A DNA stretch of 64,000 nt, taken from the NCBI RefSeq assembly GCF_014295035.1, contig NZ_CP060404.1:2506501-2570500 (forward strand). The letters run 5' to 3'. Positions within the stretch are counted from its first letter, which is position 1; each line of letters opens with the position of its first letter. Below are positions 17,895-25,787 of this stretch, one piece after another. The translations under genes and the position numbers were made by a program. This stretch comes from Streptomyces buecherae. GTDB taxonomy: Bacteria > Actinomycetota > Actinomycetes > Streptomycetales > Streptomycetaceae. The notes beneath the pieces were generated by a model. The model saw only the letters and a list, made by a program, of their open reading frames with translations, searched no databases and was not told the DNA's origin.

Positions 17895-19135
17895 GCCGCC
17901 CTCCCTTCCAGGCGCGCGGGGACGTGGGCGCCCAAGAGCAGGCCGTAGGCGTGATGGGCCTGTTGGGGCACCACGCCGTTGCCGATTACCTTGAGCTGTT
18001 CCTTGCGGGGGATGCCGGGCACGGCGGTCACCCACCCTGTGGGCAGGCCCATGAGCCATTCCGCGAACGCCGGCGACAGGCGCCGGTTGCCGCGGGTGCC
18101 CGGCTCGGTCGGGCAGGGCGCGGGACGCCCGGTGACGTGCTCCCACCGGCGGATCGCGGGCCCATAATCGGTGCCGTCACTGGCCACCCACCGGTCATCG
18201 AGCCGTACAGCCTGACCGGGCAGGTAGTACTGGCCCGCCGTGTCACGCTGGTTCGGCCCGCCGTGCGGTCCGTCCGACGCCTTGGGCTTGGGCAGCAGGT
18301 TGACGACCACCTCGTTCAACGGGCGGGCGTTCCTGCCCAGCAGGTTCGACGCTCCCGACTTCCAGTCCCGGGCCGCAGGCGTGGGCAGGAGGCTGTGGAC
18401 GGCACCGGAGAGGGTGGGGTTCCCCCGGGAGTAGGTGAGGCTGCCGCGGTCCCCGTCGGAGGCAACGGAGGTGGGCAGCAAGCTCACTCCTTGGGCGGTG
18501 CCGGCAGCCTGGTCACGGCCGTCCGCAGGTTCATCCCGCCCTTGCGCTTCGGCGACGTTCCGGGGCCGCCAGTGCCGTCCGAGGTGCTGGGGGTCGGCAT
18601 CAGCGGGATGGGCAACTGCGAACCAGCGATCCCGCGGGTGCGGGGCGCCGACTTCGGCGTCACCAGCTCGTAGACATGTCCACCGCGCGTCATACCCGAT
18701 CGCGGCCAGGTCCGCGGCGACGACGTCCAGCCCCCGCGAGCGGAGCGCCGCCACGTTCTCCAGGAACACGAGACGCGGTCGAACGACGCCCACAGCCTCA
18801 GCGACGTTTTTCCAGACCCGAGACCACTGCCCATGGATTCCGTCCCTTCGTCCAGCGTTGGAGATGTTGCGGCAGGGGAAGCCGGCGCCGATCACGTCCG
18901 GCGCGTGCACGTCGCGTACCTGGTCCCAGTCCACGGCCGTGATGTCCCCGAGGTTCGGCACCTCGGGGTGATGGGTGGCGAACACAGCCGCGGCGTGAGG
19001 GTCGTTCTCCGCGAACGCGACCGGCACGCCACCGGTCCCGGCGCGGATCGCCTCTTCGAGTCCGCCGTAGCCGGCGCACAGCGCCAACAGGCGCGGCCGG
19101 GTGCGGTCTCGCCCGATGGGGGTGGGTTGGGTCAT
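17891..19135 (-). CDS. DNA (cytosine-5) methyltransferase, orphan
   Basis: This 414-residue C5 methyltransferase has the motifs in order: I ALCAGYGGLE, IV GAGFPCRNIS (catalytic Cys), VI FLENV, VIII HPRDRWF, a target-recognition region (about 170-330) and X VIGNGVVP. No restriction endonuclease gene adjoins it. It leads the replication operon and overlaps the prim-pol gene by ATGA. Likely roles are protecting the element during entry into new hosts or marking it. The recognition sequence is unknown. A stem-loop leader lies 40 nt upstream of its start. Confidence 0.92.
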   Translation of the reverse strand: MTQPTPIGRDRTRPRLLALCAGYGGLEEAIRAGTGGVPVAFAENDPHAAAVFATHHPEVPNLGDITAVDWDQVRDVHAPDVIGAGFPCRNISNAGRRDGIHGQWSRVWKNVAEAVGVVRPRLVFLENVAALRSRGLDVVAADLAAIGYDARWTCLRAGDAEVGAPHPRDRWFAVAHPADADPQHLGRHWRPRNVAEAQGRDEPADGRDQAAGTAQGVSLLPTSVASDGDRGSLTYSRGNPTLSGAVHSLLPTPAARDWKSGASNLLGRNARPLNEVVVNLLPKPKASDGPHGGPNQRDTAGQYYLPGQAVRLDDRWVASDGTDYGPAIRRWEHVTGRPAPCPTEPGTRGNRRLSPAFAEWLMGLPTGWVTAVPGIPRKEQLKVIGNGVVPQQAHHAYGLLLGAHVPARLEGRAA

Positions 19136-19174
19136 GCTGGGGGTCTCCTGTTTCTGTCGAAGGGACGGAGAACC

Positions 19175-19211
19175 GGGGCGGTCGCGGTCTTTGGCGAGAG
19201 GCGACCGCCCC
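19175..19211 (-). promoter_or_regulatory. Conserved stem-loop leader, copy 1 (upstream of the methyltransferase)
   Basis: The stem GGGGCGGTCGC / GCGACCGCCCC encloses a 15-nt loop that is identical to the copy at 25751-25787. It starts 40 nt before the methyltransferase start codon and is followed on the minus strand by a shared CCCTTCGA motif. It may be a terminator for the Spd-like genes, an attenuator or an operator. Confidence 0.6.
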
Positions 19212-19219
19212 AGCCACGT

Positions 19220-19672
19220 CTAGCCGTTGAAGTGGTTGCGCTTGAACACGGCCTTGCGGATGTTGAAGGTGTTGCCGCCGCTGTGGCCGCTCGCACTGAA
19301 GACCTGCACGGCGATCCAGCCGCCGAAGATGACGGCGGCGAGGATGATGAGCTGGTGGATGAGTGCGGCGAGCGCGGCGATGAACGTGGTCAGCAGGACC
19401 AGGCCGCCGCACACGGCGCCGAACCCGATGCCCCCGAGGGCGATGTTCACCGCCGTGCGCGAGACAGCTGGCTTGGTCGCGACCGGTTCCGGCTTGGCGG
19501 GCTCGATGGCGTAGCCGGTGACGACGCGACCGTCGGGCAGGACGACGCTCGCCACCGCCGGGATGCTGCCCAGCTGCACGGGCACGAGCGGCGCGGCGTA
19601 CTGCACCGGGGCGAGGGGCGTGGGGTGGTGAACCTCCACGGCTTGGGCGTGGTGCACGGTGGGTTCGTTCAT
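19220..19672 (-). CDS. Small membrane protein of the spread module
   Basis: This 150-residue protein has a hydrophilic Pro/Val-rich N-terminus and two closely spaced hydrophobic segments (about 77-101 and 103-125), then a short basic tail (KAVFKRNHFNG). No named family is certain. Small membrane proteins beside the transfer gene are typical Spd (plasmid-spread) proteins of Streptomyces elements, and that is the likely role. ATG 19672 has GGGAG 7 nt upstream. Confidence 0.6.
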   Translation of the reverse strand: MNEPTVHHAQAVEVHHPTPLAPVQYAAPLVPVQLGSIPAVASVVLPDGRVVTGYAIEPAKPEPVATKPAVSRTAVNIALGGIGFGAVCGGLVLLTTFIAALAALIHQLIILAAVIFGGWIAVQVFSASGHSGGNTFNIRKAVFKRNHFNG

Positions 19673-19686
19673 GGCAGCTCTCCCGT

Positions 19687-19881
19687 TCAGTTACCGAGCT
19701 GGGACAGGAAGCGCGCGAAGGACGCCACCAGGTCGTGGATGGGCCCGTAGGCGCCGGTCCCGGCGGTGAAGAAGCCGAAGAGGAACAGCAGCACCGCGGC
19801 GCCGGCGCCGGTCGACTTGGTCTTGACGGCGAAGAAGGAGACGGCGCCGAACAGCAGCACGGCGGAGATGGTCAGGGTCAT
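19687..19881 (-). CDS. 64-aa two-helix membrane protein
   Basis: This is very short (MTLTISAVLLFGAVSFFAV...), with two hydrophobic helices (about 3-18 and 25-42) and an amphipathic tail. Its ATG overlaps the stop of the upstream 91-aa gene (ATGA), which supports translation. It is probably another Spd-like protein for intramycelial spread. Function is inferred from position only. Confidence 0.6.
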   Translation of the reverse strand: MTLTISAVLLFGAVSFFAVKTKSTGAGAAVLLFLFGFFTAGTGAYGPIHDLVASFARFLSQLGN

Positions 19882-20153
19882 CGCGAGCCTTCCGGGCGGG
19901 GGGTGTCGGTGCCGGCGCGGTAGATGCGGGCCCAGCGGTTGTAGAGCCAGCGGCCGACGCGTATGCGCTTGCCGGTGGCCTTGCAGCGGCGGCAGTCCTT
20001 GCCGCGCTTCTGGCGGCCCTTGCGGTCGGTCTTCATGGCGAAGCCCCAGCCGTTGCACTTGCGGCAGTTGCCGAACGGCGAGGCAGCACACACAGCGACG
20101 TAACACAGCGTCATGCCGAGCAGGAGTGTGATAGCGAGCAGGGCAGGGGTCAT
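19878..20153 (-). CDS. 91-aa membrane-anchored zinc-ribbon protein
   Basis: An N-terminal hydrophobic helix (about 3-25) is followed by two CxxC-type pairs (CRKCNGWG and CRRCKATGKR), like a DnaJ-type zinc ribbon, and then a basic Arg/Lys-rich tail. Proteins of this shape recur in Streptomyces conjugative elements next to tra genes. Their exact role is not known. The gene starts at ATG 20153, just downstream of the candidate clt. Confidence 0.6.
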   Translation of the reverse strand: MTPALLAITLLLGMTLCYVAVCAASPFGNCRKCNGWGFAMKTDRKGRQKRGKDCRRCKATGKRIRVGRWLYNRWARIYRAGTDTPRPEGSR

Positions 20154-20203
20154 GACGGGCCCTCCGGGCGGGTTTCAGGGGTTTCCGCAGGTGGGCCGCT
20201 ATT

Positions 20204-20283
20204 CGCTAGCGACCTGATCAGAGCTGGTTTGGGGCGCTAAGCGAGCCGCTAACGCTAGCGGGGTGTGCCGCTAGCGCTAGCGG
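20204..20283. repeat. CGCTAGCG repeat cluster, candidate clt (TraB recognition)
   Basis: The 8-mer CGCTAGCG occurs at 20204, 20253, 20269 and 20275, with near copies at 20235 and 20247. The last pair forms a perfect 16-bp palindrome (20268-20283), 10 bp from the end of the TraB gene. Streptomyces TraB translocases recognise short 8-bp repeats in clt loci beside traB, so this is the best clt candidate in the element. Confidence 0.6.
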
Positions 20284-20293
20284 CCCGAGATGG

Positions 20294-22519
20294 TCAGCCC
20301 GCGTCCCGCTTTCCGTCACGCTCCGCAATCGCGGCCGTGATGTGGGAGCGGTCGACACCGCGCCGGTTGACGACCTTGCCGTCCACCCGGCGGCCCACCT
20401 GGATCGTGGACAGGCCCCGCGGCTTGAGCGCCGCGGCGAGGGTCTCGGGCTCCCAGCCGTCGTAGACCTCGGGGCGCAGTTCGGCGAGCCGCGCGACGAC
20501 GGTTTCCGACCACACCTTGGTCTCCTTGACGGGGATCACGGCGAGGATGTCGGCGAGCAGGTCGTACGCGCTCGCCACGGTTTCGGGCTCTTCCCCGAGC
20601 GCGTGGCCGGACAGGGTGCCTGCGGCTTCGCGTGCCTTGCGGGCGCGGGCGGCGATGCTGTCGGCTCCGGGTCCGTCGACGTAGACCGAGCCCACGATCC
20701 GAGCGTCGGAGCCTTCACCCACGAAGTAGTGGATTCCCTTGTCGCCCCAGGCGAACATGGTGGCGCGCACGCCGCGCTTGTAGGCGGACGTGCCGAGGAC
20801 CATGTCGTTCTCCAGCTGCCCCATGACCTTCAGGCACCAACGCGCCGACGCGTTCGCGGAGATGCCCGTGGGCAGTGCCTTTGCGTCCGGTCGCTGCGTG
20901 GCGAGCAGCAGCACGATGCCGGTGGCCGGACCGCGCTTGACCAGGTCGGTTGCGATCTCCTCGAACTCGTCCTTGTGCTTGGGGTGTTCGAACAGCACCT
21001 GGCACTCGTCCACCCCGATCACGATGGGGTGCAGTCCAAGGGAGCGCTTGTCGGCGAGTTCGCTGGTCACCTTGGACTCCGGGCAGATGTCCCGCGGGAG
21101 CGAGCGGATCACCTTGGTGCGGCGGCGCAGTTCCTCGCGTAGCGCCCGGAAGTCGTTCAGCGCGTACTCGATGGCGTCGTCATCGTCGCCTGCGGCGTGC
21201 CGGTGGGAGACGGCGTTGCCGACCGGGTCCAGGTCGCCGGTTCCCTTCATGTCGTAGGTGTGCAGCTCGGCGCGCGGGTCCAGCGCGGCGATGAGCAGGA
21301 GCAGGCGGAGCAGGAAGGTCTTGCCCATGCGCGGGATGGCGCCGATGATGCCCGCGATGTACATCAGCGTGACCTCTACCCAGCGTCCGCGCTGGTCGGT
21401 GCCGTAGGCGACGGGCTTGAACAGGTTGACGCTGCCGCTGGTCAGCAGCGGCCACTTGGGCTTGCGGGACGCCGACATGTCCTGATCGCCGACCCACAGC
21501 ACGAGATGACCGGTGTGCTCGTTCGGAACCGCCTCAGGCCACACACAGCCCAGCGGCCGGCGCAGACCGGACGCGAGCCGGTCGCGACGCTCGATCACGT
21601 CTGTGACCGTCACGCCGTAGGGGAGGTTGCCCTCCGCACGCCACCCCGGACCATCGCGGGTGATCGGGGCGGTGAACTCGAAGCCGTCGCGGCCCTTGCC
21701 CTGCGCCTGGTTGATGGCGGGGATACCGAGCGAGTCGAGCGCCCGCAGCACGATGTCACTGGTGAGCTTGACCGCCTTGGGCAGTTCCACCGCGCGGTGG
21801 ATGACCGGAGCGTCCGCCCGGCGGCCGGCGAACCCGAGCGCCATCACGACCGCGCCGACCGAGACGGCCTGAAGCCACGCGGGGGCGAGCACGTAGATGG
21901 CGAGCGCGGAGCCGAGCCCGATGAACATCGCAAGCACGGTCACCAAGGTGCGCAGTCGGACCCGTCCGTCGCGCTGCCGTGACAGCTTCAGGTACTCGGC
22001 CGCGTCCTCGCGGCGGACGGCGGCGAGTCGGACCGGCTCGCCCTCGCGGTCGGCCATCCACCGCAGCGTGCCGCCCACGAACTTCGCGGCACCGGACGGC
22101 GCCTGAAGCGTGAGCCGTGCGGCGTAGACCGGCGAGCGCAGCGCGTGGTAGCCGACCGAGTGGGCGTAGTGGCGTGCCACCCACCCGGTGGCAGTCTTCA
22201 GCTCCGCCACGGACTTCAGCCACGCCGGAACGACCGGACGGCGCTGCGCGGCGAGCAGCCGACCGAGGTAGCCCGGACCGGTCGCCTTGGCGGTCGGCAG
22301 GTCGACCATCACGCGTGCGGTCGGGTCGCCCGACTCGGTGCCCGACCGGTCCGGCGCGGAGTCGGCCGACGGATCGGAGTCGGGTCGGGCGGTCGAGTCG
22401 GCCGACTGCTCGCGGGCCGACCGTGCCTTGTCGAGGTCGACTACCTCTCCCCCGGAGTCGGCAGCCATGTCGGCTTCGAGTCGGTTGAAGAGTTCGTTGT
22501 CGTCGTCGGGGTGCTTCAC
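20294..22519 (-). CDS. TraB/FtsK-type conjugative DNA translocase
   Basis: This 741-residue hexameric motor is expected to pump double-stranded element DNA between hyphae. It has an acidic disordered N-terminus (1-65), two membrane helices (about 185-230) and an FtsK/SpoIIIE motor with Walker A GAIPRMGKTF (about 395), Walker B PIVIGVDECQ (about 500) and LLLATQRPDAKALP. A C-terminal winged-helix region (about 660-735) should bind clt repeats. It starts at GTG 22519 behind GGAAGGGA. It is the only transfer motor, with no relaxase, as usual for AICEs. Confidence 0.92.
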   Translation of the reverse strand: MKHPDDDNELFNRLEADMAADSGGEVVDLDKARSAREQSADSTARPDSDPSADSAPDRSGTESGDPTARVMVDLPTAKATGPGYLGRLLAAQRRPVVPAWLKSVAELKTATGWVARHYAHSVGYHALRSPVYAARLTLQAPSGAAKFVGGTLRWMADREGEPVRLAAVRREDAAEYLKLSRQRDGRVRLRTLVTVLAMFIGLGSALAIYVLAPAWLQAVSVGAVVMALGFAGRRADAPVIHRAVELPKAVKLTSDIVLRALDSLGIPAINQAQGKGRDGFEFTAPITRDGPGWRAEGNLPYGVTVTDVIERRDRLASGLRRPLGCVWPEAVPNEHTGHLVLWVGDQDMSASRKPKWPLLTSGSVNLFKPVAYGTDQRGRWVEVTLMYIAGIIGAIPRMGKTFLLRLLLLIAALDPRAELHTYDMKGTGDLDPVGNAVSHRHAAGDDDDAIEYALNDFRALREELRRRTKVIRSLPRDICPESKVTSELADKRSLGLHPIVIGVDECQVLFEHPKHKDEFEEIATDLVKRGPATGIVLLLATQRPDAKALPTGISANASARWCLKVMGQLENDMVLGTSAYKRGVRATMFAWGDKGIHYFVGEGSDARIVGSVYVDGPGADSIAARARKAREAAGTLSGHALGEEPETVASAYDLLADILAVIPVKETKVWSETVVARLAELRPEVYDGWEPETLAAALKPRGLSTIQVGRRVDGKVVNRRGVDRSHITAAIAERDGKRDAG

Positions 22520-22612
22520 TGAAGGTCCCTTCCAAGGGGAGGAAAGGCGGGGTCCGGCCGTCGCTGTAGGAGGTGGGCGGACGGACCCCGCCGGATGGTG
22601 GTGCAGGGGTGT

Positions 22613-22993
22613 TCAGGCGGTGCGCTGTTCTTCGGGGTAGGCGCAGGGCACGCACATGCCGAGCGAGGTCGGGATGACGTATCCCGCGTCGGTGCGGCAC
22701 TGCGGGCAGGTGCGGCGGGCGCACATCGCCTTGGCGAGTGCGGCCCTTTTGCCGGGCGTCATCGGCCGGACGGGCTTGGCGCGGTCGACGCGGTAGAGGT
22801 AGGCGACCAGCGGACCGCGCCGGTAGCGCGGGCGCAGCACCTGAGCCGCGATCGGCTGACCGCCCGGACGTAAGCCACGGGCGCGCAGTTGACGGCGCGT
22901 GGCAAGCCCGTCCGGGGCGTAGCGCCACGGATAGGTGGGGATGCCGAACTGACTGCCGGAAGGGTCGTAGCACTTGCCGTAGGACAGAGGCAT
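22613..22993 (-). CDS. 126-aa Cys-rich element protein
   Basis: The middle segment RRQLRARGLRPGGQPIAAQV and the following Arg/Tyr-rich stretch are typical of a small AICE protein found next to tra genes. The C-terminus carries two Cys pairs (CPQC and CVPC, about 96-117) that probably bind zinc. A role in transfer or regulation is likely but unproven. ATG 22993 overlaps the GGDEF stop by one base (TGATG). Confidence 0.65.
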   Translation of the reverse strand: MPLSYGKCYDPSGSQFGIPTYPWRYAPDGLATRRQLRARGLRPGGQPIAAQVLRPRYRRGPLVAYLYRVDRAKPVRPMTPGKRAALAKAMCARRTCPQCRTDAGYVIPTSLGMCVPCAYPEEQRTA

Positions 22994-23643
22994 CAGGCAG
23001 CCACCCCGACGATCGGGGCATCCTTGCGGGCACCGGTTCGGCCGGCACGGCGTCCGGCGACGGTGGCGAACAGCCGGCCGAGCCCGGCGCGACGAGTTCC
23101 GGCACGGGCCTGTTTGGCCGCGTACATCGCCTCATCCGCCCGCCGCAGCAGCCCGGACAAGTCGTCCGTGGGGAAGTCGGCGGCGCGGACCCAGCCGAGC
23201 GAGACCGTAGTGCGTACGGCCGGGTCTTGGCCGTCGACCGGCCTGGCGAGCACGCCGTGCAGCACGGCGAGCAGATCCCCGGCGGTGCCGTGTTCGTCGA
23301 TGAGCACGGCGGCGAACTCGTCGCCCCCGAGCCGTCCGGCGACCCCGGACCGGCTGACGTGGTGGGCGAGGCGGTCGGCGGTCGCCTTCAACAGGGCGTC
23401 ACCGGCCGCGTGCCCGTGGGTGTCGTTGATGTGCTTGAACTTGTCGACGTCGGCGAGCACCACGACCGCGCGCGGGTCCCTGAGCAGGGCAGTGGCGCGG
23501 TGGGCGAAGCCGTCGCGGGTGCGTAACCCGGTGAGCGGGTCACGCCGGGCGGTGTTGAGGCAGCCTCGCAGCCACCACACATGCACCGCCCAACCAGCGG
23601 CCAGAGGCAGCGCGGACAGCAGGACCGTGGCCAGGGTGTTCAC
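22993..23643 (-). CDS. Membrane GGDEF-domain protein (putative diguanylate cyclase)
   Basis: This 216-residue protein has an N-terminal membrane helix (about 5-25) and a GGDEF domain (about 35-190) that makes c-di-GMP from two GTP. The active-site motif RLGGDEFAA (about residue 106) and the substrate segment DVDKFKHINDTHGHAAGD are intact. No RxxD inhibitory site occurs at the usual position, so product feedback is probably absent. It is translationally coupled on both sides inside the AICE transfer operon. c-di-GMP controls Streptomyces development through BldD, so it could time transfer. Catalysis is not proven. Confidence 0.88.
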   Translation of the reverse strand: MNTLATVLLSALPLAAGWAVHVWWLRGCLNTARRDPLTGLRTRDGFAHRATALLRDPRAVVVLADVDKFKHINDTHGHAAGDALLKATADRLAHHVSRSGVAGRLGGDEFAAVLIDEHGTAGDLLAVLHGVLARPVDGQDPAVRTTVSLGWVRAADFPTDDLSGLLRRADEAMYAAKQARAGTRRAGLGRLFATVAGRRAGRTGARKDAPIVGVAA

Positions 23644-24659
23644 GCGGCCACCCCCTCGGCACTGTCACCGGACGCCGTGGCGTCGGGAGTGGTGACGGAG
23701 TGCAGCGCGCGCCCATCGGCCCGCTCGGCGAGCAGGACGTCACGCACCTGCCGGGCGTGACGGGAACCGCAGTGCAGTTCCTTGCGCAGCACCTCGGCGT
23801 TGATCGCGGCGTCCTTCCAGTCGGCCGTGACCGTGCGTGCTTCGGCGAGCAGTTCGGCCGACGTGCGCTGCACCGTCTTGGCCTTGCTCGTCGGCTGCCG
23901 CTTGCGCGACGGCTTCGGCGCCGTGCGCTGCGCCTTCTCGGGTGCCTGCTCCGGATTCGGCTCCGGTTTGCCCGGCACGTCGTCGCCGGCGGGGGCCAAC
24001 TCGCCCATGCGCAGCATCACGCGGTCGCGCCGTGGTGTCTTCCAACGCCACTTCCAGCCGTACCGCTCGTGCAGGTCCGCACGGGACAGCAACCGCTCCC
24101 GCTCGCAGGCCAACGCCACACCATAGGAGGTGACCTCCCACAGCGTCATGCGCCGCCACAACGCGAACGTCGACACCGGGGCCAGCAGCCAGCGGGAGAA
24201 CCGGATCTTCTCCATGCGGCGGCCGGTCGCTGCGCCGATCCGGACGGCGTAGATGTGCGCGCCGATCTCGGAGAACACCACCCACAGCAGCGGCATCGTG
24301 CCGTGCGCCACCTTCGCCCACACGTCCTGTCCGGCGGCGACGTTGAGCCCGCAGGTCACCAGAGTGAGCACCCAGGGCACGAACCGCACCCACGCCAGCG
24401 CCATATCCATCCGGATCAGCAGCAGGTTGGCCACGGTGAACACCGGAATGGCCACGTCGATACCGACCGGCAGCATCCACGGCTCACCGAACCCCCAGCG
24501 GGCAGCGGCGGCCGACACCGCGTCGAAGGAAGCGATCAGACCGAGCGCGCCGACTCCGGCCGCGGCCAGCGCGCCAACTCCGGCGAGCCCCATCTCCGGC
24601 TTCGTCAGCGGCGGCACCGCCGGACGCTCGACAGTTTGTGCCGTCTCGGTGCTGGTCAT
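23640..24659 (-). CDS. DUF2637-type membrane protein (Spd-like)
   Basis: This 339-residue protein has four predicted helices in its first half, with the DUF2637 pattern (GALGLIASFDAVSAAAARWG, then LPVGIDVAIPVFTVANLLL). A charged, Pro/Lys-rich linker and a C-terminal helical segment (about 280-320) follow. DUF2637 proteins are abundant on Streptomyces plasmids and AICEs and are often annotated as spread proteins. ATG 24659 overlaps the upstream stop (ATGA). Its stop overlaps the GGDEF start (GTGA). Confidence 0.78.
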   Translation of the reverse strand: MTSTETAQTVERPAVPPLTKPEMGLAGVGALAAAGVGALGLIASFDAVSAAAARWGFGEPWMLPVGIDVAIPVFTVANLLLIRMDMALAWVRFVPWVLTLVTCGLNVAAGQDVWAKVAHGTMPLLWVVFSEIGAHIYAVRIGAATGRRMEKIRFSRWLLAPVSTFALWRRMTLWEVTSYGVALACERERLLSRADLHERYGWKWRWKTPRRDRVMLRMGELAPAGDDVPGKPEPNPEQAPEKAQRTAPKPSRKRQPTSKAKTVQRTSAELLAEARTVTADWKDAAINAEVLRKELHCGSRHARQVRDVLLAERADGRALHSVTTPDATASGDSAEGVAA

Positions 24660-24982
24660 CCCGCACCCCCGTCCAGCGGCCGGATCTGAGCCGCGGCCAT
24701 GAGCACCACGCGCACGGGGTGCGGGTGGTACTCCGGGGTGGTGTCCTCGCACCACTCCCAATCGGCGTCCTCGGCGAGCGTGAAGCCGAGCGAGGCGAGC
24801 GCCGCCGCGCGCTCTTCGACCGTCGGGGCCTGCAGCGACGTCGGCCACGTGAAGACGGGCCAGTCACTGACCAGGCCGGTCATCGCGACGAAGAGCTGCC
24901 AGCATGGCCCGGCGGTCGGCTTGGGGGCCGTCGTGCCGCAGCACCGCATCGTGATCTGCGCCCGCAGTACCCGCCCGTTCAT
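24656..24982 (-). CDS. 108-aa DUF6303-like protein
   Basis: This small soluble protein (MNGRVLRAQITMRCCG...LFVAMTGLVSDWPVFTWP) resembles the DUF6303 family of actinobacterial mobile elements. That assignment is from memory of the pattern and is not certain. It is coupled by ATGA overlaps to the PycTM-like gene upstream and the DUF2637 gene downstream. No catalytic motif is visible. Confidence 0.62.
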   Translation of the reverse strand: MNGRVLRAQITMRCCGTTAPKPTAGPCWQLFVAMTGLVSDWPVFTWPTSLQAPTVEERAAALASLGFTLAEDADWEWCEDTTPEYHPHPVRVVLMAAAQIRPLDGGAG

Positions 24983-25431
24983 CGCGCACCCCCGATCGCG
25001 AGCAGGACAGCCAGGATGAGCAGGGCGCCGCCTGCACAGGTCACGTCGACGGCGCGACGCAGGCAGGTGAACTTGACGACCGCGAGGCGGGACAGACCCG
25101 CGATGTCAGCAGCCAGGTCACGGGACACGGCGTCGCTGATCTGCTCGGGGGTCAAGGTGGCCCACAGCGGAAACCCGTGCCGCCCCTTGATGTTCGGCCG
25201 CACCGACCGCAGCAGCAGACCGGCTGCCGCGACCAGGACCGCCATACCGAGCCCGCCCGCCACGTAGGCAGGCACGTTCATCGGCAGGTCACGGACAACC
25301 GTCCAGGCGCCAGCGAGCACCGCGCCGACAAACGCCAGCAGCAGACCAGTCTTGGTGTCGGTCCGTGTGATCTCCGCCTTCACCTCCGCATGCGCGGCGG
25401 CGAGCAGGGCGTTGGTGTCGGGGGCGCTCAT
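24979..25431 (-). CDS. PycTM/DUF5706-like membrane protein
   Basis: This 150-residue protein has an N-terminal helix with AEVKAEITRTDTKTGLLLAF, three membrane segments (about 28-46, 53-74 and 132-147) and an amphipathic region between. This is the pattern of Pycsar-effector (PycTM, DUF5706) proteins, which damage the membrane after sensing cyclic nucleotides. Relatives are common on AICEs, where the role may be spread rather than defence. No pyrimidine cyclase is present, but a GGDEF gene sits three genes downstream. Confidence 0.65.
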   Translation of the reverse strand: MSAPDTNALLAAAHAEVKAEITRTDTKTGLLLAFVGAVLAGAWTVVRDLPMNVPAYVAGGLGMAVLVAAAGLLLRSVRPNIKGRHGFPLWATLTPEQISDAVSRDLAADIAGLSRLAVVKFTCLRRAVDVTCAGGALLILAVLLAIGGAR

Positions 25432-25721
25432 GCCGCCGCTCCCTTCCGGGAGGGCCGACGGCGGCCGGCCGGGCGGATCAGTGGGACGACGTTGAACAGC
25501 TCCGGGGCGTGCGCCTCGATCACCTCGGCGGCGATGCGGGCCACATCGTCCGGCAGACCGGGGTTCTCGGCGAGGATGTCGCGCGCCGCGTCCTGGCGGG
25601 CCGCGCGCTCTTCGTCCGTCTCGCCCTCGACCCCGAGCCACAGCTCGACCGGGGTACCGAGCGCGAGTTCCGCGAAGTCGTCGACAGATACGGGCTGTTG
25701 ACGGCCGATGTACGTACGCAT
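25428..25721 (-). CDS. 97-aa first gene of the transfer operon
   Basis: This small acidic protein (MRTYIGRQQPVSVDDFAELA...) begins the long coupled transfer operon. AGGAG lies 7 nt before ATG 25721, and its stop overlaps the next start (ATGA). I see no recognised domain. The C-terminus is Arg-rich. The conserved stem-loop leader lies 30 nt upstream. Function is unknown. Confidence 0.65.
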   Translation of the reverse strand: MRTYIGRQQPVSVDDFAELALGTPVELWLGVEGETDEERAARQDAARDILAENPGLPDDVARIAAEVIEAHAPELFNVVPLIRPAGRRRPSRKGAAA

Positions 25722-25750
25722 GGCAGTTCTCCTGACATCGAAGGGATGCC

Positions 25751-25787
25751 GGGGCAGTCGCGGTCTTTGGCGAGAGGCGACCGCCCC
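25751..25787 (-). promoter_or_regulatory. Conserved stem-loop leader, copy 2 (upstream of the transfer operon)
   Basis: It matches the leader at 19175-19211 in both stem arms and the 15-nt loop. The only stem change turns a G-C pair into G-U on the minus-strand RNA. It sits 30 nt before the first start codon of the transfer operon and is followed by the same CCCTTCGA motif. Nothing but the leader explains this similarity between unrelated genes. Confidence 0.6.
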
